64,000 nt of DNA, taken from positions 489,295 through 553,294 of the forward strand of contig NZ_SBLB01000006.1 in NCBI RefSeq assembly GCF_004138325.1, written 5' to 3'. Below the pieces are notes generated by a model. It did no database searches and was not told the origin of the DNA. It worked only from the letters and a program-made list of their open reading frames with translations. The DNA is from Spirosoma sordidisoli (GTDB lineage: Bacteria; Bacteroidota; Bacteroidia; Cytophagales; Spirosomataceae). Below, in pieces: positions 35,870 through 43,843 of the stretch; the first letter of the stretch is position 1; every line of letters begins with the position of its first letter. The translations under genes were made by a program, and so were the position numbers.

Positions 35870-38782
35870 GTGGCAGGCAGCGATCAACGGCCCGATTGCT
35901 GGTCGGCCACGGCCTCTACCAGCCTGACGGTATTGCCCACCAGCACGACCTCTTGTAGCGGGGTTTCGGCCAGCGTTGTGGCCCCCGCCAGCCTGACCGC
36001 CGGGCAAGCGCTGAGCCTGAGCGCAACGGTCAGCCCCACCAGCGCCAGCGCGGTCTATGCCTGGACCGGGCCAAGTGGCTTCACCAGCACGGCCGCTGCG
36101 CCGACCATCCCGGCCACCACTACCGCTAACAGCGGCACCTACAGCCTGACGGTCGCCCTGCCCAACGGCTGTACCGCCACGGCCTCTACCAGCCTGACGG
36201 TCTTACCCACCAGCACGACCTCTTGTAGTGGGGTTTCGGCCAGCGTTGTGGCCCCCACCAGCCTGACCGCCGGGCAAGCGCTGAGCCTGAGCGCAACGGT
36301 CAGCCCCACCAGCGCCAGCGCGGTCTATGCCTGGACCGGGCCAAGTGGCTTCACCAGCACGGCCGCTGCGCCGACCATCCCGGCCACCACTACCGCTAAC
36401 AGCGGCACCTACAGCCTGACGGTCTCCCTGCCCAACGGCTGTACCGCCACGGCCTCTACCAGCCTGACGGTATTGCCCACCAGCACGACCTCTTGTAGTG
36501 GGGTTTCGGCCAGCGTTGTGGCCCCCGCCAGCCTGACCGCCGGGCAAGCGCTGAGCCTGAGCGCAACGGTCAGCCCCACCAGCGCCAGCGCGGTCTACGC
36601 CTGGACTGGACCGGATACCTTTACCAGCACCGTAGCCGCGCCGACTATCCCGGTCACGACTACTGCTAATACAGGCACTTACAGCCTCACGGTCGCCCTG
36701 CCGGGCGGCTGCACCACAACCGCCGGTACCCTGGTAACGGTGGTCATAAGCCCCGTAGAGAGTGCCACCGACTGCAACGTTCGTATTATAGCCAACGATG
36801 CCTCGGGTACCGAAACCGATTTGATTCCCCGCAGCACCACGGCCACCGGTGGTGTTGGCTCCCTGACGCTGACGGTAGAACACCTGGACGGCCTCTCGCT
36901 GGCGGGCTATACCTACCAGTGGAGCCGACAAACCGGCTCGGCCACCCCCCTGCCGGTGGGCACTTCGCCGACCCTATCGGCCACGGCCATCGGCCAGTAC
37001 CAGGTCGTACTCACCTCGCCCCAGGGCAGCACCTGCGTCGCCTACACCACCCTGCGCAGCAAACCCTGCCGACAGGTGACTCATACCTACCAGTGTGGCA
37101 CGGCCCCGGCAGCCCCCCTGCCCGACAACGGCAGCCGCCTGAGCAACCTGGCCCCCGGCGACACCATCCGAACGGGCGATTTTGATGTAATCGTGATGAC
37201 CGTCTCGGGCGGCTCCAGCGGCTGGACCGGCACGGGCTATACCGAAATCCCGTATCTGAAAAACACCCGTCTGGCCGTGGAGCTGAAAGGTGCCATTGTC
37301 AACGACTGCTACGAGCTGGTAGGCGGCACCATCGTCTCGGCCTATGACCCCAACTGGGGTGGCTTGCAGGATGCAGATAATGGCATTAAACAAGTCCAGG
37401 AGACTGTACGAACATTACTTGAAACGTTTGACTCTTACAAAAGTCGATCTTCTGAAATAGAAGGTCTTATTAAGTCCCCTCAGATCAATTCAGATACGTT
37501 ACGGGCTAAAGCTGCTTTAGCCAAGAACGACATAGTGGCTTTCATCGACAATGTACCTGGTCTGACAGATAACGAGCGGACTGCACTGAAGGCAGAGTAT
37601 GACGAACTGAATAATACCCTATTGGCGGCTTCGCCAGGGTCAAACGCGTATGCCGAGTATTTAAATCGTAAGCAGGCATTTGACCAACGCTTAGAAGATT
37701 TAAAAGCCACAGTTTATGATGTATTTGACATTATTAATTTAATCGTTAAATACACGGAACGAGATGAGGCCCTGCGTTACACCAAGAATAATTACTGGGG
37801 AATGTTCAGTGCTGGATTAGTACATGAAATATTCTCTACTGTCGATGCCAAGAGCATCTCCAAAGCCTTACTCGATTTTATCGTTCAACGGGTAAAGAAA
37901 GACTATAACTACTTTAGAGACTGCGGAATCTTTGGCGTGACTGGCGATCTTGACAGGGTGAACGAGTGTTTTGAACGATTCATTTATGAAAGCCCCGTTT
38001 TCGAGATAGCCGGAATTACCATCAAGCAACTGAGTGAGTTTGCCGGTCTGGTTTATGATAATGATGCCTACGCCCGTGGCGAACTAACCGGATTTATTCT
38101 TACCTGCCTGGCTTCGTCTGCCAAAGAGGTACGAATGGCTGCGAGTGCGGTTGCCGAGCGCAGATTGAGCGGCACATTATTCTCCAGAACTGCCGTTCGG
38201 GAAGCCATTGATAAACTCAAAAATACGGCTAAAGAAGGCTGGCAAAAGATAGCGGATGAGCTGGCAGCTAAAGCAGGTATAAAAAGGTTAGTTAGAGGGA
38301 TGAGTTTTGACGATTTCTTCAATCGCTCAACTTATATCAATTTAGACATAGCTAAACAGGCGTATGATTTGTGGAGTCTCAAAAAATGGAGCGAGTTAGA
38401 GCAACTGTTTACTAAAAATAATCTCAATGGCGGTTGGCCCCCTTGTGACGGATTTGCTGACTTGACCAAAGGTTATGCAGAGGTCGGTGAAATCTTGGAC
38501 CGCTATGACTTCAATGGAAAACGGAGCGGAACCTTTGTTTCTCCTCTTGAGAATGGCAGCCCCTATTCATTTGATAAACGAGCCTTGAGAGGAGTTGCCA
38601 GTGATTACAAGGAATATTATAAAGTAAGAGTACTCCGACGCTTTGAGGTGGAAAAGGGAAGTATAACGCCTTGGTTTGGGAAACCTGGATACGGGAAACA
38701 GTATAAACTCCCTAAAAGTGTTGGAGAATTAAGTAGTGGCTCTAATCCTTGGATAGAAGTATTTGACGTTCGCAAACCTTAA
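35870..38782 (+). CDS. Polymorphic toxin with Ig-like repeats and C-terminal TNT (NADase-like) domain, N-terminus missing
   Basis: A 970-residue protein. Residues 13-282 are three nearly identical 90-residue Ig-like units. A fourth Ig-like unit follows (about 300-390), then a shared module (389-500) with GDTIRTGDFDVIVMTV and VSAYDPNWGGL, then a helical pre-toxin region. The tip (854-970) has the TNT pattern: GGWPPCDGF, LDRYD, KRAL, YKEYYKVRV, WFGKPGYGKQY with the conserved Q944. TNT domains hydrolyse NAD+ and kill the target cell. The histidine used by the mycobacterial enzyme seems to be replaced by Y. The GTG start gives no signal peptide, so this is probably a displaced 3' cassette. Base composition turns AT-rich after 37370. 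An immunity-like gene follows after 11 bp. Confidence 0.85.
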   Translation: MAGSDQRPDCWSATASTSLTVLPTSTTSCSGVSASVVAPASLTAGQALSLSATVSPTSASAVYAWTGPSGFTSTAAAPTIPATTTANSGTYSLTVALPNGCTATASTSLTVLPTSTTSCSGVSASVVAPTSLTAGQALSLSATVSPTSASAVYAWTGPSGFTSTAAAPTIPATTTANSGTYSLTVSLPNGCTATASTSLTVLPTSTTSCSGVSASVVAPASLTAGQALSLSATVSPTSASAVYAWTGPDTFTSTVAAPTIPVTTTANTGTYSLTVALPGGCTTTAGTLVTVVISPVESATDCNVRIIANDASGTETDLIPRSTTATGGVGSLTLTVEHLDGLSLAGYTYQWSRQTGSATPLPVGTSPTLSATAIGQYQVVLTSPQGSTCVAYTTLRSKPCRQVTHTYQCGTAPAAPLPDNGSRLSNLAPGDTIRTGDFDVIVMTVSGGSSGWTGTGYTEIPYLKNTRLAVELKGAIVNDCYELVGGTIVSAYDPNWGGLQDADNGIKQVQETVRTLLETFDSYKSRSSEIEGLIKSPQINSDTLRAKAALAKNDIVAFIDNVPGLTDNERTALKAEYDELNNTLLAASPGSNAYAEYLNRKQAFDQRLEDLKATVYDVFDIINLIVKYTERDEALRYTKNNYWGMFSAGLVHEIFSTVDAKSISKALLDFIVQRVKKDYNYFRDCGIFGVTGDLDRVNECFERFIYESPVFEIAGITIKQLSEFAGLVYDNDAYARGELTGFILTCLASSAKEVRMAASAVAERRLSGTLFSRTAVREAIDKLKNTAKEGWQKIADELAAKAGIKRLVRGMSFDDFFNRSTYINLDIAKQAYDLWSLKKWSELEQLFTKNNLNGGWPPCDGFADLTKGYAEVGEILDRYDFNGKRSGTFVSPLENGSPYSFDKRALRGVASDYKEYYKVRVLRRFEVEKGSITPWFGKPGYGKQYKLPKSVGELSSGSNPWIEVFDVRKP
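35906..36715 (+). repeat. Three 270-bp tandem repeats coding for Ig-like domains
   Basis: Units begin at 35906, 36176 and 36446, with an exact 270-bp (90-codon) step. The first two differ at only a few positions, and the third has diverged in its last third. High nucleotide identity points to recent expansion. Upstream of 35906 the similarity stops abruptly, in the middle of what should be an earlier unit. Confidence 0.92.
37034..37366 (+). repeat. Shared module, copy 1 (homology arm of toxin cassette)
   Basis: This stretch is almost identical in DNA to 39448-39797, apart from a small length difference after AAPLPDNGS. It encodes the shared module with TLRSKPCRQV at the start and DPNWGGL at the end. 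Similarity ends sharply after the GGL codons, exactly where the toxin-specific parts begin. Confidence 0.9.
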
Positions 38783-38793
38783 ACTTATCAACG

Positions 38794-39258
38794 ATGATAC
38801 AGATCATAAATTTTTTGACACAAATAAATATAGACGGACAGCCATTGAAGCTGCCAGTTAAAGCAGAAATAAGTTGGGAAATGCCAACACTTATTTCTTT
38901 TGACTGTAGCCACTGCCATAGTCGGCAACAGTTTAACTTCTTTGAGGATGGTAAGGAAGTTGCTTTGCGTACTCCTGACATACCTAACAAAGAGTTAGCT
39001 ATAGGTATTGCTCAGGCTTTCCAGTTAGATCAGATTCTTGGTGGTGCTGAGCTAATTTACTTCAAGCCTCCTTACAAAGAAGCCTCTATAGCGATGCTCT
39101 CTCTTCTCAAATGCGATGATTGTGAAAGTCAGTACATAGTGTGTTGGGCCGAGAGTGGAGATTATTCCCGATCCCCCCGCATTTTATACTTACAAGGTCT
39201 TGCGAGGGTAGAGCCTTTATTTTCAACAGTGAAAAATTTTTTCAAAAAAAATAACTGA
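38794..39258 (+). CDS. Putative immunity protein for the TNT-type toxin
   Basis: A 154-residue protein without signal peptide, starting 11 bp after the toxin stop and sharing its low GC content. Two CxxC pairs (FDCSHCH near residue 37 and KCDDCES near 110) suggest a zinc-ribbon-like fold. It is not like the known TNT immunity factor IFT of Mycobacterium, as far as I can tell. The assignment as immunity rests on position, size and co-inheritance with the toxin tip; the binding mode is unknown. Confidence 0.65.
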   Translation: MIQIINFLTQINIDGQPLKLPVKAEISWEMPTLISFDCSHCHSRQQFNFFEDGKEVALRTPDIPNKELAIGIAQAFQLDQILGGAELIYFKPPYKEASIAMLSLLKCDDCESQYIVCWAESGDYSRSPRILYLQGLARVEPLFSTVKNFFKKNN

Positions 39259-39273
39259 CGTACGCTTTTACCA

Positions 39274-42200
39274 ATGACCTCCTTCTCCACCCATATTGCC
39301 CCCTCCCTAACTCACCGGCTGGCTGTCCGTAGCCAGTCCCGGCAGGGACGGGCTACTGTGTGGACCAGAAGAAGCACCACCAGCCTGATTGCCAGCCAGC
39401 GTAGGGCCTATCAAGTGCTGGTCAGCGTGCCAGGGTTAACTACGGGCTGCGTCGCCTACACCACCCTGCGCAGCAAACCCTGCCGACAGGTCGCTCATAC
39501 CTACCAGTGCGGCACGGCCCCAGCCGCCACTATCGGCAACCCCAATGACCCCCGCCTGAGCAACCGAAACGTCGGACCGCTCGCTCCCGGCGATACCATC
39601 CGCACGGGCGATTTTGATGTAATCGTCATGACCGTCTCGGGCGGCTCCAGCGGCTGGACCGGCACGGGCTATACCGAAATCCCCTATCTGAAAAACACCC
39701 GCCTGGCCGTGGAGCTGAAAGGCGCCCTGGTCAACGACTGCTACGAGCTGGTAGGCGGCACCATCGTCTCGGCCTATGACCCCAACTGGGGCGGCCTTAC
39801 CGACCTGACGGGGACGGTCAACTTACTCAAAGATGCCGTCACCCAACTAGTCGACCTGTACGCCAATTACACCGGCACGCAGGCAGAACGGGATAAGCTA
39901 AGCGCTCTCAATGCCCAACTGTGCGCCCGAATCAATGACAACGATAAGCTGCCCGCCGACCAGAAAGCCAGCCTGCTGGCCGACTGTCAGGCCTATCAGG
40001 CCGCTTCGGCCAGCTTTACGGCTTGCTATGCCGCCACTCACCCCCCCTCGGTAACGGCTGCACCGGGCGGACGGATGGCCGCCCTGACTACCACGAATCA
40101 GGAATGCACAGCGCCTAAAGACGCCCTTGACCAGCTTACGGCGCGAATCAACGGCATCGACCAATCCGTTGAAACCGACAAAAATGATATTCAGATCAAG
40201 AATCGAGTGATTCTGCAAAAGGGCGATACGCTGCTGATCGACGACCTGAAAATTGTTTTCAAGAGTCCCTACAAAGCCGATTATTCAAAAGAGACCGGCT
40301 TGATTGTTTCGACGCCCAGCTCGGCTACTGCCTATGGGGTGGCTTTTGAGAAGGCCACCGGCCGGTTTACGGGCTTTTACCGGCTCGACTATCTGGTCAG
40401 CCCCCTGCCCACCACAACCCCTTGTACAACCACCAGCCGTACTATTGGCTATGAAAACAAGCCCGGCTTTAAGGCGTGTGAAGAAGGATTTCTCCAGGAA
40501 GGCATATACCAGGAACTCTACGAAGCCTACCCGGCCAATACCCTTTCAGGCTCCTCATTGAACCTGCTGACCCAACGCCCCCAGGGGAAAGACCCTTTAT
40601 GGACGGGTTCAGAAAATGGCTACACGCTAAAGCTGTTTGTCACCGACCAAACCACCACGCCCCAAAACCGGGTCGCTATTGCCAAAGCCGCGAACAAACC
40701 GGGCCCGACGGACATCCATTTGTGGATCGACTATGGCGCCAACGGGCAAATACGCTATGAATACATTTATGGCACCCACATCACGGCCAAAAAACCGGCC
40801 AGCCTGGCCAGGTTCTTTGAAGCCTGGCTGCAGAAGATCAGGCCAGCCCCCAGCATGGGCGCCGAAAACCCCATTGCGCAGGTTATAGCCGGGGTCGCTA
40901 ATTTAGTCGGAGCGACACAAATTCCCGGAAAATACTGGAATTGCGATTCAACCAGGTATGTGCAACTGCCCTGGATTTCGGATGCCTCCGGAGCCCCTGC
41001 TTATCTGACTGCTCGGGAAGACTGGGCCTTTCAGTGTGGTCTCTACAATGGAACGGTCAATGTGGTTGGCGGCTTGCCCCTGCTCTTCAACATGCTCATT
41101 GACGAACAGCAGCGGGCCCAGCTCTGGAGCGAGCTGAAACAGTTGAAAGACATTGAGCTAAGTGATAAAACCGTCACCAACGTCTTTCAGCTCGTCTATA
41201 ATCCGGCTCAGCAATGTGTGACGAGCTATAACCGAGGGTACACCGTACCCACCGTTTTCTCGCTGTTTGTGGGCATTGGTGAACTGAACCTGCTCGGCAA
41301 AGCCAAATCAGCCATTTCTACCCTGACGTCTATGGCCCGCAAGTTGCCTGCCGTCGGCGTAGGGATTCGGAAAGCCGCCGTAGCCGGAACGTTAGTGTTG
41401 GGTATGACTACTTCGGCGGGAGCCTTCCAGAACCTGCCCGCAACGCTAAGGGCCATTACCACCACCGTACAGTCGGCCGTTAAGATCACCGGCCGGTTCG
41501 AACAGTTAACCGATGACGTAGCCGCTACCGCCAATGGCCTGGCCGCAACCGGAAACCGGGGTGTGCTGAAAGCCAGCGAGTTGACTGTAGAGGGGCTGAC
41601 CAAACCCATAGCGGCCGCCGAGGATTTGGTTCTTTTTAAAGGCGCCGATAAACTGGTCATCGGTACCGAAATCATCAATGAGGCTCAGCAAAAAACCTTC
41701 TCGGCGCTGGCGTTCTTCTCGGCAGTGGGCGGCCTGGTCACTACGTATGTCAATACCAACCCTTCAACCAACAATTGTAGCATCTGTACCGGCCGAGCCA
41801 TGCCGACCAGCCTGTGTACGAAGTTGAGTACCGTACGCAGTCGGGGTGGAGCAAATGGCAGGGCTGGCGTCGAAAAACTGTGCCGCTCGATACCGGATAA
41901 TACACGACTGGAAGCGATTACCGATCGAATCCTTCTCTTCACTGACAATGCCGAAGTAACCGCGTTTTTGGGCGATATTCAGGGGGCGAATTGTGGAAGT
42001 ACCGACTTGTGTGGCAATGTGGAAAATCTGACTACAACCCTTGTGGGTACTTGGGATTACCTCTATCAAAACCAGATAAGCAAAGCACCTTATGCCCGTA
42101 AATATTGGGTGACGCTAACCAACTTTACGCAATTGAATCAACAAACTGTTCAGCCGGAGATTGTTAAATTCTCAGACTCAGACTCTCGAACCAGCACCCT

Positions 42201-42900
42201 GAAAGAGTTTTCTGATGACCTCGCCAACACCGCAGGATTCATTAACTTCTTGAATGACAATGCTGATTTTGTCAAAGGTTTTGTTGGACATAAGCAGAAT
42301 CCACTTTACCAACCCAGCCAATATGAGGAATTGATAGAAGCCCTTAAAGATATTCCTGTCAACAATGCTGTTGAACTGCAGGTAAAGGGGTGGCTAGCTT
42401 ATTCGCGTGAAGATGCTCAAAGACAGGACTATTACACTCAGGGTCGAAACTTTGAAAATTATGTTTTAGGGCAGCTTCAATCAAGTTCCTCAGCGGTGTA
42501 CCAGCGGCTCAAAACAGGTTTCATCCCAGACCTCGACCAGCGACAAATACTATCGCAGGTACAGTTTTGCATCAACAGTAACGCTATTTCCTGCACAAAC
42601 AAAGGTCAGTACTTTATCGCAGACTTTGTGTTTATAAAGCAAGGCCGCGATCCAATTACGAATGCACTCTTTTGGGATATTATTGTAGCTGATACCAAAC
42701 TAAAAAGTACAACGGGCTTCACGACCAATCAGCGTAACGCAATTAATCAGGGAGGATATAAACTCAAAGCACCAATTGACCGAGATATTAAGGGACTTCC
42801 ATTTATTTTCACCCCATCTCAACCTATTATCAAATCTCAACCTAATTTCCTCAAAATTTTCAGCAATGGGAGTGGTGGATTTGGGGACGTAACCAATTAA
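39274..42900 (+). CDS. Polymorphic toxin with C-terminal PD-(D/E)xK nuclease-like domain, N-terminus missing
   Basis: A 1208-residue protein. It begins in the debris of an Ig-like unit, enters the shared module (about 57-175), and continues with a long pre-toxin region containing an Ala/Gly-rich hydrophobic segment (VFSLFVGIGELNLLG to VAGTLVLGMTTSAGAF, about 655-720) that may help membrane passage. The tip (about 1057-1208) shows the order of a restriction-endonuclease fold: E1061 (NFENYVLGQL), D1117 (IADFVFIK), D1140-T-K1142 (VADTKL) and Q1153. It should cut DNA or RNA. There is no signal peptide. GC content drops after about 42100. An immunity-like gene follows after 5 bp. Confidence 0.8.
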   Translation: MTSFSTHIAPSLTHRLAVRSQSRQGRATVWTRRSTTSLIASQRRAYQVLVSVPGLTTGCVAYTTLRSKPCRQVAHTYQCGTAPAATIGNPNDPRLSNRNVGPLAPGDTIRTGDFDVIVMTVSGGSSGWTGTGYTEIPYLKNTRLAVELKGALVNDCYELVGGTIVSAYDPNWGGLTDLTGTVNLLKDAVTQLVDLYANYTGTQAERDKLSALNAQLCARINDNDKLPADQKASLLADCQAYQAASASFTACYAATHPPSVTAAPGGRMAALTTTNQECTAPKDALDQLTARINGIDQSVETDKNDIQIKNRVILQKGDTLLIDDLKIVFKSPYKADYSKETGLIVSTPSSATAYGVAFEKATGRFTGFYRLDYLVSPLPTTTPCTTTSRTIGYENKPGFKACEEGFLQEGIYQELYEAYPANTLSGSSLNLLTQRPQGKDPLWTGSENGYTLKLFVTDQTTTPQNRVAIAKAANKPGPTDIHLWIDYGANGQIRYEYIYGTHITAKKPASLARFFEAWLQKIRPAPSMGAENPIAQVIAGVANLVGATQIPGKYWNCDSTRYVQLPWISDASGAPAYLTAREDWAFQCGLYNGTVNVVGGLPLLFNMLIDEQQRAQLWSELKQLKDIELSDKTVTNVFQLVYNPAQQCVTSYNRGYTVPTVFSLFVGIGELNLLGKAKSAISTLTSMARKLPAVGVGIRKAAVAGTLVLGMTTSAGAFQNLPATLRAITTTVQSAVKITGRFEQLTDDVAATANGLAATGNRGVLKASELTVEGLTKPIAAAEDLVLFKGADKLVIGTEIINEAQQKTFSALAFFSAVGGLVTTYVNTNPSTNNCSICTGRAMPTSLCTKLSTVRSRGGANGRAGVEKLCRSIPDNTRLEAITDRILLFTDNAEVTAFLGDIQGANCGSTDLCGNVENLTTTLVGTWDYLYQNQISKAPYARKYWVTLTNFTQLNQQTVQPEIVKFSDSDSRTSTLKEFSDDLANTAGFINFLNDNADFVKGFVGHKQNPLYQPSQYEELIEALKDIPVNNAVELQVKGWLAYSREDAQRQDYYTQGRNFENYVLGQLQSSSSAVYQRLKTGFIPDLDQRQILSQVQFCINSNAISCTNKGQYFIADFVFIKQGRDPITNALFWDIIVADTKLKSTTGFTTNQRNAINQGGYKLKAPIDRDIKGLPFIFTPSQPIIKSQPNFLKIFSNGSGGFGDVTN
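39448..39797 (+). repeat. Shared module, copy 2 (homology arm of toxin cassette)
   Basis: Counterpart of 37034-37366. The protein differs at few positions (for example VTHTYQCGTAPAA against VAHTYQCGTAPAA) and has a slightly longer loop (NPNDPRLSNRNVGPL). Such long nearly identical DNA would allow homologous exchange of toxin tips. Confidence 0.9.
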
Positions 42901-42905
42901 AAAAC

Positions 42906-43628
42906 ATGGAGACTGTTGAAGAAATATTAATCCAGTATCAGACAATACTCAGCCTCGAGAACGATGGCTTTGTCATGTATGAGTTTAATATTACGCATCT
43001 AAATTATTATTTGACATCAGAGAAGACAAAGTCGGTTCTTGGTTTTGGTATCAATAAAGAATTCAGGGGAGGAGACGGGCCGAGCCTGGACTATGCGGTT
43101 CGCTATTCAGGATTCTCAGCAGGGGTGTATCATGAAGCAGTTGAAAACCTGTTAATTCCGTTAGTGGAAAAGCACTTGTCTATGAACTATGGTGAACTTA
43201 AGATCACTCACACGATTCCTTTTAACCTCACAACGGGCAATTTCTTAGCCGCTTGGGAAGCGATGAATACCTTTGCTGCTATTGACCTACGAAATAATCT
43301 TAGTACCCTCCAGGAGCTGGCGGAGATGTTTCGGAAACAAATAACTCTTCATATAGAACCTTTTTGGAGGCAATACGCAGATTTGCAGTTCATCAATAAT
43401 GAGATTATTGACAAGGTCCATGACGACGATTTAGGCAACTACTTAGGCGGTATGGCTCCGTTCAAAAAGCTCATCATTATGAAGCTATGTAATAATGCTG
43501 GATACGATGGTTTCAGTGAAAGCTATCAAAGTAGGATAGCCAAGGCAGTAATTGAACAAGGCAGAGACGAGTATGTGCCATATCTAAATCTGGTAAACGA
43601 ACTAATGGTTTCACTCGATTCAATTTAA
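42906..43628 (+). CDS. Putative immunity protein for the nuclease-type toxin
   Basis: A 240-residue cytosolic protein 5 bp behind the toxin stop, AT-rich like the toxin tip. It has no membrane segment or signal peptide; the second half is mostly helical (LRNNLSTLQELAEMFRKQI, FKKLIIMKLCNNAGYDGF). I recognise no family. Its position suggests it blocks the PD-(D/E)xK tip. It could instead be an unrelated passenger, but the tight spacing argues for coupled expression. Confidence 0.6.
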   Translation: METVEEILIQYQTILSLENDGFVMYEFNITHLNYYLTSEKTKSVLGFGINKEFRGGDGPSLDYAVRYSGFSAGVYHEAVENLLIPLVEKHLSMNYGELKITHTIPFNLTTGNFLAAWEAMNTFAAIDLRNNLSTLQELAEMFRKQITLHIEPFWRQYADLQFINNEIIDKVHDDDLGNYLGGMAPFKKLIIMKLCNNAGYDGFSESYQSRIAKAVIEQGRDEYVPYLNLVNELMVSLDSI

Positions 43629-43692
43629 CCCGGCATGCAATACATCCTTCCTCATACCGCCCTTTCACTTGCCACTCTCCGATTATCGGCAA

Positions 43693-43794
43693 ATGTTTTT
43701 TTTTAGAGGGGGAAAAAACCTAAAAGACGATGGCGATAAACTCTATGTCCTCGACAGTGGCGGTACCCTGCACATGTTCGAGCACGAGCGCTGA
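43693..43794 (+). other. Short 33-codon reading frame, possible gene remnant
   Basis: The frame reads MFFFRGGKNLKDDGDKLYV and ends HMFEHER before TGA at 43792. The sequence DGDKLYVLDSGGTLHMF looks like the end of a longer protein rather than random sequence, so this may be the remains of a gene displaced by cassette exchange. It lies 64 bp behind the second immunity-like gene. Weak evidence. Confidence 0.3.
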
Positions 43795-43843
43795 TTCACC
43801 CTACAATCAATACCCTTAACACCCACCGTAACCCACAATCACC

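Noticed and set aside
35860..35910. ATG at 35860 as start of the first toxin gene
   Set aside because: It is out of frame with the Ig-like repeats and leads away from the conserved protein.
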